From Hsuehochloa calcarea (lineage: Eukaryota > Streptophyta > Magnoliopsida > Poales > Poaceae), in the NCBI GenBank assembly GCA_036346395.1, contig JAYEVG010000058.1:124001-188000 (forward strand): a stretch of 64,000 nt of DNA, written 5' to 3'. Position numbers and translations under genes: made by a program. Positions within the stretch are counted from its first letter, which is position 1. Each line of letters starts with the position of its first letter. Shown here one piece after another: positions 1-12,660 of this stretch. The notes below the pieces were generated by a model. It saw only the letters and a list, made by a program, of their open reading frames with translations, had not been told where the DNA came from and searched no databases.

Positions 1-1328
1 TCACATGCGGGTTGGGAGCCGTATGGTTAAGTAGGGGAAGGTTTTATTGTGTTGAGCCCCACGGTGGTTTTGTGAGGCCATAGGGCCGTTAAACCCTATG
101 TTCCTTGCGGCCGATAGGGCATATAGACCGTAACGTCTTATGTCGCCTAGGAGCCCAAGGTTGAGGACTTAGCATAATGAAATCTTCTTGCCAAAAATGA
201 CCATATCTTGATTTACCCGCCGGCATACCATAGGAAGTATGCTATTTTTGGAGGCATCCGGAGGCTTAACGGGCTAATCAAGTCGTGTGGGTAAGTAGTA
301 CACCTCGCAGGTATAAATCTATTCGAATAGCCTCGTCCTAGGTTATGGACAACACTTGAGTTCGGGAGTTACTATTGTTAGACTTTGACATATTTGTTTT
401 GTGGAAAAACTTGGGATTGTCATGAATGGGATATTCATGCTTGTGTTGTAGCAAAGTGGACAACCACTTTGTTAAATTGTGTACTTGTTGTTGTATCAAA
501 GTGGACCGCCACTTTGACACTTTTATGATTCATTTGTGATTCATGTTATTACTTATTCATGAGCTTTACTTCTACTTCAAATCTGATTTATAAATGGGCA
601 CTTGGAAACTAGTATGTGTAGGTTGTTAATTGTTGCGTCTCTTTTGCAAAACTAAGCCAATATGAGCCATCCTTTGGAACAACCTCTAGCATACTACTTT
701 TTATTTGTGTAAGACTTGCGAGTGCACTTGTACTCAGCCAGATGTTGGCTGGCCTTTTTGTTTTTCTTTTCAGGTGAGGACGGTTTTGAGCCCGATGAGC
801 TCGGCAGTGCCGATTTAGGCGACACTGACGAGTAGTGCTATCATTTAACCCCCAGTCGGTTGCCTTGGGTTATGGGCATACCTTGCTGGACTTTTGGTTT
901 ATTTATTTTGCTTCCGCTGTTATTTATCACTCTTATTTGAATTTGGCCGGTCGGCCGTTATGTAATAGTGTAGACTTAACTATTATGTTGTATGTCTTTT
1001 GGATTGTTGATGTACGTTGTTGTATGGATGTGATCAACGTTGAATGAGAGTATGAGCGTGTTGGTCGCTGATCCTGGGAGCCAACACGGCCTCATACTCG
1101 CTGTGATGAATCCCACCTTAACTTGTCTAAGTGTTAGCTTTGACCGTTTGGAGAACCGATAATCATGTAGTGCTTGCAGAGGAGCAGCGCGCATGATCAC
1201 CGGGGCTCTAGTTTCGGACGGGCTCCTCACTTGGATGGGGTTAAGGTGGAATTCATTTACTTGAGGCCCAGAGTTATTTCCTTAAGACCAGGTAAACCTC
1301 GGTCTTACGGAAATAACTGGGGTCCTCA
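1..1328 (+). mobile_element. 5' LTR (right part) of gypsy-type element L
   Basis: This stretch is a near-identical copy of the end of the LTR at 3797-9272 (it matches about 7945-9272). By eye there are about a dozen substitutions and a similar number of one- or two-base indels. It ends GGTCCTCA and is followed two bases later by a degenerate tRNA-type primer-binding site, so it is the 3' part of the 5' LTR; the first ~4.1 kb of this LTR lies outside the window. The low divergence indicates a fairly recent insertion. Several differences are homopolymer length changes, which could be sequencing error. Confidence 0.85.
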
Positions 1329-1330
1329 CG

Positions 1331-1350
1331 TTAGTATCGAGCTATCTTGG
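1331..1350 (+). other. Primer-binding site of element L (degenerate)
   Basis: TTAGTATCGAGCT just after the LTR end resembles the TGGTATCAGAGC signal complementary to the 3' end of initiator Met-tRNA that plant LTR elements use to prime minus-strand synthesis. It is imperfect at three positions. Its position supports reading 1-1328 as the 5' LTR. Confidence 0.6.
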
Positions 1351-3796
1351 GTGTAGGTTAGAGATAGCACTGGCGTTACTGTTAGCAAGTCTTTTGATCA
1401 AATTATTTTAAATTAGCAAAATAATTTCAGAAGTTTAAGTTTTGAATCTTTTTATTCCTTACCTATCCTAGTCTCTAATTCTTACCTCACTATTCATTTG
1501 AATCTTGCAAAAATTATTTTCTCCATTGCTCGTCTCTCTTTTCCAATACTAGAAACACTAAGTTGTCACCCTTGAAGACCATCGACGAAAGGAGGAGAAG
1601 ACGATACCTTGCTGCGATATTAGGTTTAAGTTAGGAATTATTCTTAGATTATATACCCTCTAATTATATTCACTAGCTTGTAGACGTTAGTTTATGCAAT
1701 ACGATTATTTGCTCTCTTTTGTTCCAAGTAGTTGCTATTTGGGTATGGTGTGTTTGCCAGTTTGCCTTCGGGCGTTGTATTTCGCAAACATACTAAAATC
1801 TAGCCTTTTGCTAAAAATAAATTATGTGCTATCCCTATTGCTTTCTTTTAATTTATTTCAAGTTGGTTCTTGTGTTTTAAAGCTTAAAAATATCTAAATT
1901 AAATTAAGGACCTTACCCCTGTTGTTTCCTCCACCTCATGCTTTTCCCTCTCATCTCTTAAATGGAAGTCGCATGTTGATTAAAAGATTGATAGCAGAAT
2001 CAGTAAGGAGAATGATATGATTGAATAACTGCTATTTTATCTTTAATTAGATCTTTCGTGTTTGGTCGATGTTGGTGGACTTGCATGATCAAAATGATAT
2101 TTGATGATAAAGAAATTGGATTATTACTCATGGGCCTTGAATATGATTTTAGAATAACTGATTTGATTTTTGTACCATGAGATATTAACCTTTGTGAGAT
2201 CAATTGTGGATTATCATAGGTGTTACCATCAGAGGTTATGATATGAGTATAAATGGAATTATTGTAGTGAGGTATAATCTTGCCTATTAGTTATGTCGGA
2301 TTTATGTTGGAAGATATGCATGTGGAACTCATGGAATACATGTATAGGATTGGATTAATAAGTTTGTGATTCAATTATGGATATTAGATTTTAGATATGT
2401 CTTAGTCGATATGTCGATAAGATTGTGAGTCGATTCAGTCTAGTGTGATAAAGTTAAGATTTAAAATGTGATGATATTTTGAAATTTTGATGGATACACA
2501 TGATGATAATTTGAGATTTATGAATTTGTAATTGAGGATATAACGGATCGTAATACTTCTAGAGATGAAGAATGTTGATGTGATTAAATGGTCATATAGT
2601 GGGTGACTATGAGGATTGAATATGAGATTATTCTTTATGGGAATAGTTGTTCCAAGGATGATATAATTCGCTTAATTCGGGATGATTAAAGGTGGTGGTT
2701 GGATTTAGATAACGCTTGAGGATAAATAGACTATGGAAGACATTGAGTTAATATCATTGAATTGAGCTTAGATAATTATCGTGAATAACTTGATTTAGAC
2801 CAAAGTGTTGATTCCGATTATTCGGATTATAGTCGGATTACAAAATCACCTTGGATGGATGACCTTTTTGATGATTTGATTTACTTAGGTCGGAGTTGAC
2901 TGTGGATAAAGAGGTATATCGATAACCTAGGATAATTGTGTTGATTTTGGAGGTTAATTTGATCCTAGAGTAGGTATGAGTGGATTCGACCGTAAAAGAT
3001 AATTGGGTGTATTCAATGAATTGATTATCGCAAGTGGATTGATCATGCTAACTAAAGGATTAAGCAGCAGAGAATTGGAGACATTGCTGAGGACGCAATT
3101 GATCTTGCATAGATGTACCCTCTTTTAGGAATTTAAATTATCGTGAGAAAAATTGATGGAAACCAATAAATTATTTATGGGTGGTTGATAACATATATCA
3201 CTTAGTGGATTGTAGACCCTGAAATACAGTCCTTTAGTACTCATGAATTGGGAGTTATATTGGAGATACCCTATGATAAAAATTATAAAGCAAGTGTGCT
3301 GGAATATGTGAGCAAACTGATGATTTCACTTAGGATTATTGGTATTACCGATAATGTGATCGAGATCAGAGTTAAACCATATTTTATACTATGAGAATGG
3401 ATTAATAGATGTTTACGCTCTCTGATGGATTATTAAAATTGAGAAGTAAGTCAGTGTCCTTTTTGGAAATCAAACTCAACCTGTGAATTTATGGTGGTTT
3501 CGAAGGTTACATCAGAGCAAGCGATTTCGGTGGTTAATGTAAAAATGGTGGAGCAATAGATTGGAGTGTGCTTGCTATATACTAAATATGATTGGTGAAT
3601 ATCGATTGGATGAGCAACAATCAGTGGTTGCCGAACCAATATTATTGTGATAGTACTATAGCAGTGGTACTGGTGAAGATCGAGTCGATTAGTCTCTGGG
3701 AAGAAGATTGGATTTCAATAAAGCGACTAAGTCTTTTTACCCCTATCCTTTTCCGTCCAATCTCGGGGACGAGATTTTTTGTTAGGGGGGGAGGTT
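1351..3796 (+). mobile_element. Interior of element L, no recognisable gag or pol
   Basis: About 2.45 kb of AT-rich sequence between the primer site and the 3' LTR. No reading frame longer than about 70 codons and no protease, reverse transcriptase or integrase motif could be seen on either strand. The last ~100 bases read like the 3' end of chromovirus-type gypsy elements (a phrase resembling PISGTRFF just before a purine tract at 3782-3796, TTAGGGGGGGAGGTT). Either the interior was deleted or this is a non-autonomous element moved in trans. The stretch is rich in GGATT/TGATT-like words but contains no obvious tandem repeat. Confidence 0.7.
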
Positions 3797-6700
3797 TGTA
3801 ACATCCTGATTTTCAAAATCGGGATGTTAATATTTAATTAAGCGATCTAATTAATATTTGGCATTGTTTTAAAATTTTCCCATGTTTAATTAAAAATATT
3901 GTTTCTAAAATCAAATTTGTTTAAGAGATGCATTAAAAAAAAACAATAATAATCATAACCAATATTTAATCAAATTATTTGAGCGACTGAAACTAAATTA
4001 AATATTTTGTTTCTCGTTCCCGCTTGCATTTCAAAAATCATGATGCATACATTAGTATCACCGTTCTTATTTTCGAATTCGATCGACCACGGGCGAAACG
4101 ACCGCGTGTCCCTTCTTTTCCGGTCATCTCTTCTATTTTCCGACCCTGCTAACTCTTGTCGTTTCTCCCCTTCAAATCTCAGTCGAAACTTCAAAACCAA
4201 GCTATGCATGTCATACCACCGCGATCGTCATCGCACGAGCAACCCGTTTCTATAATTTGTTGTCGCATGCATAGCAGTTTGAGTGAATTCGCAAAATGGA
4301 GAAAAGGATTAGCAGATGAAATACCTGCGTGTCCATTCTTTATTTTTCCAACTTCTCTCCTCGCAATCACAACCAAAAACTAAAAATCATGCAACGCATG
4401 TTATGTCATCGTGATCGTTGTCTCGAGGACATTCCGTTTCTATAATCGGTTTACTCATGCAAGGTTGTTTGGGCGACGTAAAAGAAAAAGAGATGAAAAA
4501 TTATACTGCTACTCATCTCCCAAACAAGCAGAAGGTTTAAAGATTTTTAGAGAGCATTACACTCTGGATAAATTTCTGAAAATTTTACCTAAGCATCTAC
4601 ATTATGTCAGGAACCTCTCCTGAAAATTTCGTAATTTTTGGAGCTAAGAAACTATGTCTAAAAATTATCTGAGCACCGGCAGCCATTTCTGAAAAACACT
4701 GTTCATCCGATTTTCGTTTTTTTCTTTTTGTATCAACCAAATCACACAACCACTCTGCCATCTTTTCAGACCAGCCGAACCACACCAACAGTGCTTAGGC
4801 CATTTCTTTAATCCCTTTGCATGTCCAGCCGAAGCACCCTCCTCCACTGCCATTCTCATTTTTTTTATATATAGCTCCCAGCCGAATCCTTTTTCCCACA
4901 GGCATCCCCACTACACAGTCACTTCACCGTTTCTTCAATTCAGCACTTATTCACCGAAGCACCTGCCGAGGGCCACCCAACCAAGCTCTTCACTGCCACT
5001 CATTTCCCCTCCACGCCATGCTCTTCTTCCCCAACACAGAACATCATTTCTAGTCATAGCAAAAGTACTAGCTCAAGCTCCCACCTTCTCTCTTCTCATT
5101 CACCATCCAAAATCAAGAATCAGCTCATGCATGTCACACCATTGTGTTCATCTTCGCTAGAGCTTCCCATCCATGTGTTTTGATTTCGCATGCAAGCTCT
5201 TTTGAGCATTTGGCAATAGGAGAGAGGGGGAGATGCACTGTAGTTAGACTAAGCATACTGCATTGCTAGCAGCAGCTCGGCTGCAGCCTTGCTGGCCTGT
5301 GCGGCAGTGTAGCAGTTCGGCCGGTGGTGCAGCATGCTGCTCGGTAGCTCTTCGGCTGTGCATGCTGCGGCTGGACAAGCCGGCCAGTGCAGCATGCAGC
5401 TATGCATTCATGCAGTGCAGCTGTGTGCCAAGGCATGCGGCCGGCCGGGAGTAGCAGCGGATTGAGGCGCTCGGGCGGCACAGCGGGCAGCGGCGCGACG
5501 CCGAGGCAAAGGTAGCCGAGGCGAGGAGGCAAGGCCGGTGGAGCTGCACGGCCGAGCCGAGGAGCTGCAACGGAGGACGACAAGGCGGCCGGCTCGGCGG
5601 TGCATGCATACGCCGGCTCGGCGGGTAGCGTCGGCAAAGACGGCGCATGCATGCGGCGACCATGCAGCGGCGTGACGGCCCGAGTGAGGTGAGCCGGCAT
5701 GGCATGTCGTGCTAGAAGACGGCGTGGCGCATGCGACAGCACTAGGATGACGGACATGGACGAGGAGCGAACGTGGGACGCGGAATCGGCGGCGACTACG
5801 GTGGATATGGACGCCGAGGCGAGAAGACGTCCGCGATGTTTCGCACGCCTACGGTCGCGTAAAATTCTTTAGTATCGAATCGTGTTTACGATATTAGTTG
5901 TGCATGTTGCATATTAGTCATGAGCATGGCATCTATTTTTACATATATATTTATAAAAATGATTTGATAGCTTATGACCGTATAATTATCCGGTTAGGTT
6001 GTATTTGTGAGTAGGCATGATTATATATCGATATATTGGTGGATGCGAATAAATAGAGTTATTGTGGCAAAATATGAGTATTATTGATCGGTGGATGCTA
6101 GATTAAATTTATGAGTTGATTAATTGATCGGACGGTATTAATATAAAGTCGCATGGAAGTTAGTGGTGATCTTTGGATGAGACATTAATTGGAGGTTTCA
6201 TGTCACACTGGATTGGCTATTTTTGAGGATAGGATGTATAAAGATTTTTATAATCTATTACTTGGTGGATGGAGTATGTGTTGATGATTAATGATATACC
6301 TTTTATATATGTGTATTGTTGCTCGTTGGATGCCGGATTATGTACCTTGTTGGATTAGTTGAATCAGATGATTTAATTAAGCATTAGCAAATTGATCGGA
6401 TGTCCGGAGTAGTAGCTACATGAGACATGTATGCTAGAATTTGGGAGAAGGTAGGATTGGATTATTTGATTGGGGATAAATAATTGGATTGCCGTGTATG
6501 TAATAGTTAAGTCCTATGTGCCGAGTTGGTAGATTTGTACTCTCAATTGGATTAGTAGATAAAGGATTATTAGTTGATCGTAGTGGCACCTATATGATTG
6601 GATTGGTAGTGGTCGTCCATGACTGAGTTCGGTGGTATGAATATGAGTTGATCGACTTGTGAGCTATTAAGTATTGGATGTGCATTTAAATTATAAAGCT

Positions 6701-9272
6701 CATTAGGTGTCGGTTAGTCAATTAAACATCGGTCGGTGGAAATTTTGGATGGATGCAAATATGAATTTCCGAGGTGAGACTAGTAGAGCTAGATAGCTAG
6801 TATTAGCTTAAATAATTTATCAGAGAATGATTGATGGATTTAGGCATGGTCTTATGCCCACAAGTCGGTGGATTTTGTACAATTATCGAATATGTTGTAT
6901 AGTTGGAAGATCATTAATAAAGGGCATTGTGTGGTTGGATTGGTTACTTTGATTATGACGAGGCGAGGTTAGATTGAGTTAAAAGTATTTTTATGTTGTA
7001 GAAATTTCAGAAAAGAATTACTTTTACACTACAAAGTGCTTTTAACTTTGAAAATTCATAACTAATTAATTTGAACTCTAAATGAGTTGAACCAATTTAT
7101 TTTGGTCTTATAATTTTATTATCTATTTATATATGTAATCATTTTCTTCACCACTGTTCTACAAATTTGTGCTAAAAATTGGATTTCGGATGAACAGTAA
7201 CCGAAGCCTATTTTCAGCATTTTCCCAAAACCAACTTTCAAACTGTCATAACTTTCACATACGAAATCCCAATGAAATAATTCTTTCACCTAAATTCATA
7301 TAAAATCATAATCTAGCTACTGTGAAAATTTCATTCATTTTGAGAACTTTGAATTTTGGCTTTTCTCGGTGTTCATTCGATATCACTATTTCTATAGATT
7401 CCGAGTTGTCGCAAATGAACAACTACGTAACCGAGAGTGAGCAAGTGAACTCCCAGAAAGGCAAGCATCATTTGAACTTTCTTTTGCATCATATTTGATC
7501 CCAGTTTTTGTTAAGTTAGTGCAATGATATTTGCTTGCATGCTATTTTATTAATGTCGCTATTTTTGTGTTGAATAGTTAGATACACCCTATTGTCTTGT
7601 CATTGTGGTTATCCTTAAATTATTCCAGTACTGAAATGCTTAGGATAAGTTGTGTGACTTACGTGGTATGTGTTGCTTAGCCATGCAAGTCTAGAACGAT
7701 AGTTTGATTGGCGGAATAACCCGACAGTCATGGGACATACAAACTTTATAACTTTTGGTTTATTTTAGATCTTCGTATCTGTTTCAAGAGTTAAAATTTT
7801 GTCATTTAAAATGAGATTTGGGTCTGGACAAGTGGATGCTAGTGAAGGTGCCTTCGCACGAGATTGGGTATGTGGATTGTCTTGTCTAGACCAACAAGGA
7901 CCGAACTTTGGTAACGTCGTTGATTCAAGTACATTCGTGCTATCACATGCGGGTTGGGAGCCGTATGGTTAAGTAGGGGGAAGGTTTTATTGTGTTGAGC
8001 CCCACGGTGGTTTTGTGAGGCCATAGGGCCGTTAAACCCTATGTTCCTTATGGCCGATAGGGCATATAGACCGTAACGCCTTATGTCGCCTAGGAGCCCA
8101 AGGTTGAGGGACTTAGCATAATGAAATCTTCTTGCCAAAAATGACCATATCTTGATTTACCGGCCGGCATACCATAGGAAGTATGCTATTTTGGAGGCAT
8201 CCGGAGGCTTAACGGGCTAATCAAGTCGTGTGGGTAAAGTAGTACACCCTGCAGGTATAAATCTATTCGAATAGCCTCGCCCTAGGTTATGGACAACACT
8301 TGAGTTCGGGAGTTACTATTGTTAGACTTTGACATATTTGTTTTGTGGAAAAACTTGGGATTGTCATGAATGGGATATTCATGCTTGTGTTGTAGCAAAG
8401 TGGACAACCACTTTGTTAAATTGTGTACTTGTTGTTGTATCAAAGTGGACCGCCACTTTGACACTTTTATGATTCATTTGTGATTCATGTTATTACTTAT
8501 TCATGAGCTTTACTTCTACTTCAAATCTGATTTATAAATGGGCACTTGGAAACTAGTATGTGTAGGTTATTAATTGTTGCGTCTCTTTTGCAAAACTAAG
8601 CCAATATGAGCCATCCTTTGGAACAACCTCTAGCATACTACTTTTTTTATTTGTGTAAGACTTGCGAGTGCACTTGTACTCAGCCAGATGTTGGCTGGCC
8701 TTTTGTTTTCTTTTGGTGAGGACGGTTTTGAGCCCGATGAGCTCGTCAGTGCCGATTTAGGCGACACTGGACGAGTAGTGCTATCATTTAACCCCAATCG
8801 GTTGCCTTGGGTTATGGGCATACCTTGCTGGACTTTTGGTTTATTTATTTTGCTTCCGCTGTTATTTATCACTCTTATTTGAATTTGGCCGGTCGGCCGT
8901 TATGTAATAGTGTAGACTTAACTATTATGTTGTATGTCTTTTGGATTGTTGATGTACGTTGTTGTATGGATGTGATCAACGTTGAATGAGAGTATGAGCG
9001 TGTTGGTCGCTGATCCTGGGAGCCAACACGGCCTCATACTCGCTGTGATGAATCCCACCTTAACTTGTCTAAGTGTTAGCTTTGACCGTTTGGAGAACCG
9101 ATAATCATGTAGTGCTTGCAGAGGAGCAGCGCGCATGATCACCGGGGCTCTAGTTTCGGACAGGCTCCTCACTTGGATGGGGTTAAGGTGGAATTCATTT
9201 ACTTGAGGCCCAGAGTTATTTCCTTAAGACCAGGTAAACCTCGGTCTTACGGAAATAACCTGGGGGTCCTCA
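3797..9272 (+). mobile_element. 3' LTR of element L, 5.48 kb
   Basis: It starts TGTAACATCC directly after a polypurine tract and ends GGTCCTCA. The last 1.3 kb repeats 1-1328, which fixes the element's two LTRs. At 5476 bp this is very long for an LTR, and longer than the element's own interior. Inside it are a hairpin at the extreme 5' end (3799-3829), a TATA-like box near 4865-4873 followed by a CT-rich leader, a GC-rich block at 5240-5860, and an AT-rich remainder. Left-side target duplication is outside the window, so insertion boundaries cannot be confirmed. Interior ORFs up to 163 codons in the GC-rich block look non-coding. Confidence 0.8.
4863..4876 (+). promoter_or_regulatory. Putative TATA box of element L LTR
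   Basis: TTTTATATATAGC is followed by the pyrimidine- and CCGAA-rich leader seen downstream of TATA boxes in grass gypsy LTRs. It is the only good TATA in the first 1.5 kb of the LTR. Transcription start is inferred, not seen. Confidence 0.5.
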
Positions 9273-11588
9273 CACAACTCTTCTATCATCTTAAATTTCA
9301 TCCAGCGGGGAAGCATGGGGCCTCCTACCCCAGCAAGCCTATATTTCATCGATTCTACTATTGTTGATGAATAAATGGTAAGCTCCGCCGATTTTGTTAT
9401 AAGACTAAGCACTTATATATTGTATTAGAAATTGTTGGACCGAAACGACGACTAAAGGGGGGTGAATAGGAGAACTACCTCTTTTTCACCTTGATCGGAT
9501 TCAACCCAACTTTCATTCCAATAGCTATAAAAGCTATGAAGGTCAATGTACAAGCACAACGGATGTCTTGTATTGAATCTAATCAAAACCCCGAAACACA
9601 ACAACCAAAAATACCAAAAACTCAAGACACAATGAGTTGGGAGGTCTTACCTCTCAGGTTGGGCGGCCTAACCGGTGGCCTAGCGGTCAGATCTCTCACA
9701 GTGGGTGGTTTGACCTCCAGCATGATGAACAGTAAAATCAGCACGAATTCAAAAGCTCAAATAGACTCAACATTTGCTCCGGCAATCCAAATACCCTCAA
9801 ATTTCAACCAAAACTCATCAAGATGGTCAGGAACCTATTCCAATCGACGATTAGAAAGATCAAGGCCAAAGTTCTATGATTTTATTTGATGAGATATGGA
9901 GGGCACAAGAACGAGGAAAAACCTAACTTCGTCCTAAAAACTTGCTCGTGGGAGGATGATGGTCAAGATGACCCTAGATGGAATCCCACATGTCACAGCA
10001 AGCAAAATCACAAGAAAAGATCAACCAAAAATAGAAGGAACAATAAAATCCCAAAATAGCTCAAGGAGATAAATAATAAGAACAAGAAGAATTCATCTTA
10101 GGGAAATCTTACTTGGATTGATCTTTGATATGTGAGTTTACAACCACTCCATCCAAGAGGACAAAACTCAACTCGTGAGCACACAATCAATCCATCTCTC
10201 ACAAACCCTAACATCAACTACTCAAAAATCCCATTGTCACAAATTAGGGTTTTTCTCTTGGAAGAACATGAGAACTTCACATCTGGGGATTTCCTTTTAA
10301 AGTGGAGGCTAGGCTGAGAGAGATGACCCTAACGGGAACCCGTTAAGCCCACACGCAAATGGGTCTAAACTCATACACGCTTCTCAAAGCGGATGATGAA
10401 CCAGGCTTTCTGAATCCGTTTCTTCGTGATCTTTATCTTCACTTGACCTAAATCGCCTCTTTTTGCACCATCTTACACTGCGTTTTAGCAAAAGGTCACC
10501 AAGGTGGTATTTTGGTGAAGTTACCAAAATACCCCTTCTCGAACCTTCTCCAAAGACCGAGTCCAATCTTCATGAAGCATATCATACTTCGTCACGTGTA
10601 GGTTGATTAACGACTCTCTCATGTCGGCAAGTCTCTCCCATTCAGCTCCCACTGAAACCATCATGGCACTTGCACCGACCCCCGCAACGCTTGATGCAAC
10701 TCATCGCACCGAACTTCTCGTTCGGTTATCCTTATTCATTTTATGTCATGCTTGAGTCCACTTACTTCAGCCGACATCTTTGATCATTCTAGACCTCAGC
10801 CTAGTCCTGATCATCCTCGTCATTGACCTCTAAGCCTCCTACACAATAATAGACCAAGAAATCGATTTTGGGAATAAGTTCTTCGCAACATGACCTATGT
10901 TAGTCAAAACACTAAGCACATAGTTATTCACAAAGCAGTTCCATAATTGATTAATCAGGTGTAAAGTTGCATTTCAAAATGATATGAATAACCCAGCATG
11001 GCCAAGCATCATACTAGTCTAACCAGCCCATGTTGGTGCTACAACAATTACCAACTAGTCATGGCATACAATCAACAAGGTGGAATAAATGACAATTGGA
11101 TAGCATAGCTACTCTCAGAAATAATAAACATTTGATAATTTTAATAGCATCCAATAATTTAAAGACAAAGTAATTTTGTAAACTGGGTGCAACATGATGA
11201 AGGCATAACTTGCCTTGTTATAGCTATGCTGCTATTCCTTTGTCTTCGGTCTTCGACTTCGTTGACTTCCAGCTGCTCCGAATGTCTATGTATAATGAGA
11301 GATAAAATGTAAATACAAACAAAATGTAAAAAAGCAATTCAAATAAACTCCAAATTTTAAATGAATGGTACTGGAAGATAGGTATTAATGTTAGATGAAT
11401 TTAGGAAGAAACATGGGTTCAATCAGGGTTCATATGAAGGAGAACGGGCTTCGAGAAGTTTGGTTGGGAAGGAAATTCAGAAAATTAACTAAGGAGAGAG
11501 ATTATGAGTCATTGACATGTGGGGTCAAAGGAATATTCTGGAATCTTGGAATTTCTAGAATTTTAAAAATGCTTTATTGTTAGCAAAA
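9273..11588 (-). mobile_element. Remnant of another gypsy LTR, split by solo LTR E
   Basis: After removing solo LTR E (9433-11117), the pieces 9273-9432 and 11123-11588 join into about 626 bp. The text around 11200-11560 parallels 32190-32620 in LTR G on the same strand: the same order of an ACTTGCC box, a TTCxTATGAAGGAGAACGG block and a GACATGTGGGG box. It is therefore a partial minus-sense gypsy LTR. Element L and LTR D appear to flank or interrupt it; neither end of this remnant was found. Confidence 0.5.
9433..11117 (-). mobile_element. Solo LTR E, Sirevirus-like copia, minus sense
   Basis: On the plus strand it starts TGTTGGACCG with the AAGGGGGGTGAATAGG phrase that, reversed, is the CCTATTCACCCCCC end typical of this LTR group. 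It ends CTACTCTCA. Both sides carry GAAAT (9428-9432 and 11118-11122), a perfect 5-bp target duplication, so this is a complete solo LTR of 1685 bp. Central phrases (CACGTGTAGGTTGAT, the AAGTTCTTCxCAAC box) match LTRs A, B, F and J, but its 5' terminus (TGAGAGTAGC in LTR sense) differs, so it is a related subfamily. Confidence 0.75.
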
Positions 11589-11859
11589 TGTCAGGACCCG
11601 GATTTACCAACCGGAACCCTTTGTGTATATCAGCACTAGTCCTGGATCAATAGCTAGTGCACAAGTGACATCATTGAATATCAAATATATATCCCGCAAA
11701 AGTAAAGCTATTACATAATATTAAACATTTCGTAAATAGATCGTGCAGTCACTTGACTTACACGCGGACCGATCAGGCCAAATAACTTAATTATCTGCAG
11801 CAGAAGCGGAATCAATAACCATGGAACCACAAGTCTAGTATGGGATAGACCACTCCCTC

Positions 11860-12660
11860 ATTCACTCTCGCTGATGCGTGGGCCCTGGCCCCACCTGTTA
11901 GACCGCCTTACTGTTTATCTTCTTAGCACGCGCTAGCTTGCTCGCTCATCGCCTGTTGCACTATACGCTCAAACCACGTGGACCAGAGCCACGTCAGGCC
12001 TTCACCTCGAGCCTCTCTCTCCCTCTCACCCCGCCGAGAACTCATCACCTCACGAGCACACCCCGTTCTCTCGCACGCCGTGCACAAGATCTTGCGCCTG
12101 AGTTGTCGTTTCGTCATGTTCGTCTCTCCACTACTCCTCGCTATTTAAGCCCCAACCGAGTGCGTCACCATGCTCGCCAACCTCCCTAATGTTTATTCCC
12201 CACTTTTCACCTCTTCTTCGCCTCGGCTGGTGAAGAACAAGCCCACTTCCCCAAATCCGACCGCCGACTTCAACATTGGATTCCGACCACCAGAGTGAGT
12301 CTTCGTCTTCAAAATGTTGTGCATTGTGGTCGCCTTGACTCCCTCTTCCTCACACTTGCCTCCTCTGTGCTTGTTTCCTCACATAGTAGAAAGGAGCCAT
12401 CGTCGTCCGGGGAGCTCGTTGAAGTACAGCGCGCCGTTGTCGCCATCTCCCACCTTATCCGGTGAGCATTTGCCTTCATCTTCTTGAGCATCTTGGTCTC
12501 CTTGATCTCCTATCTCTAATGTGTGCCTCCTTTTTTGTTCCGCACCAGAGATGCCGCCAGGCCCTTCGTCCTCATCGCTGGCCCGGAGCATGCAACGCTT
12601 CCGCCACACCCAATCTCCTTCCTCACTTGGCTCCCCGATAAACCCTTATGTTCTTGTAGC
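11860..12660 (+). other. Plus-sense GC-rich insert in LTR D, gene-like, origin unknown
   Basis: Unlike its AT-rich surroundings this stretch is GC-rich and reads like a plant 5' gene end on the plus strand. It has a TATTTAAG box near 12140, CT-rich leader, donor-like sites (CCGGTGAGC near 12460) and an acceptor-like TTCCGCACCAG near 12548. No open reading frame gives a recognisable protein. It sits where related LTRs have about 800 fewer bases. It may be a captured host fragment or simply a subfamily-specific LTR segment. Confidence 0.3.

Noticed and set aside
5266..5757. 163-codon minus-strand frame in the GC-rich part of the element L LTR
   Set aside because: Composition alone explains it: three overlapping frames of similar length exist, residues are Ala/Pro/Arg-rich without any motif, and it lies in the promoter-side block of an LTR.
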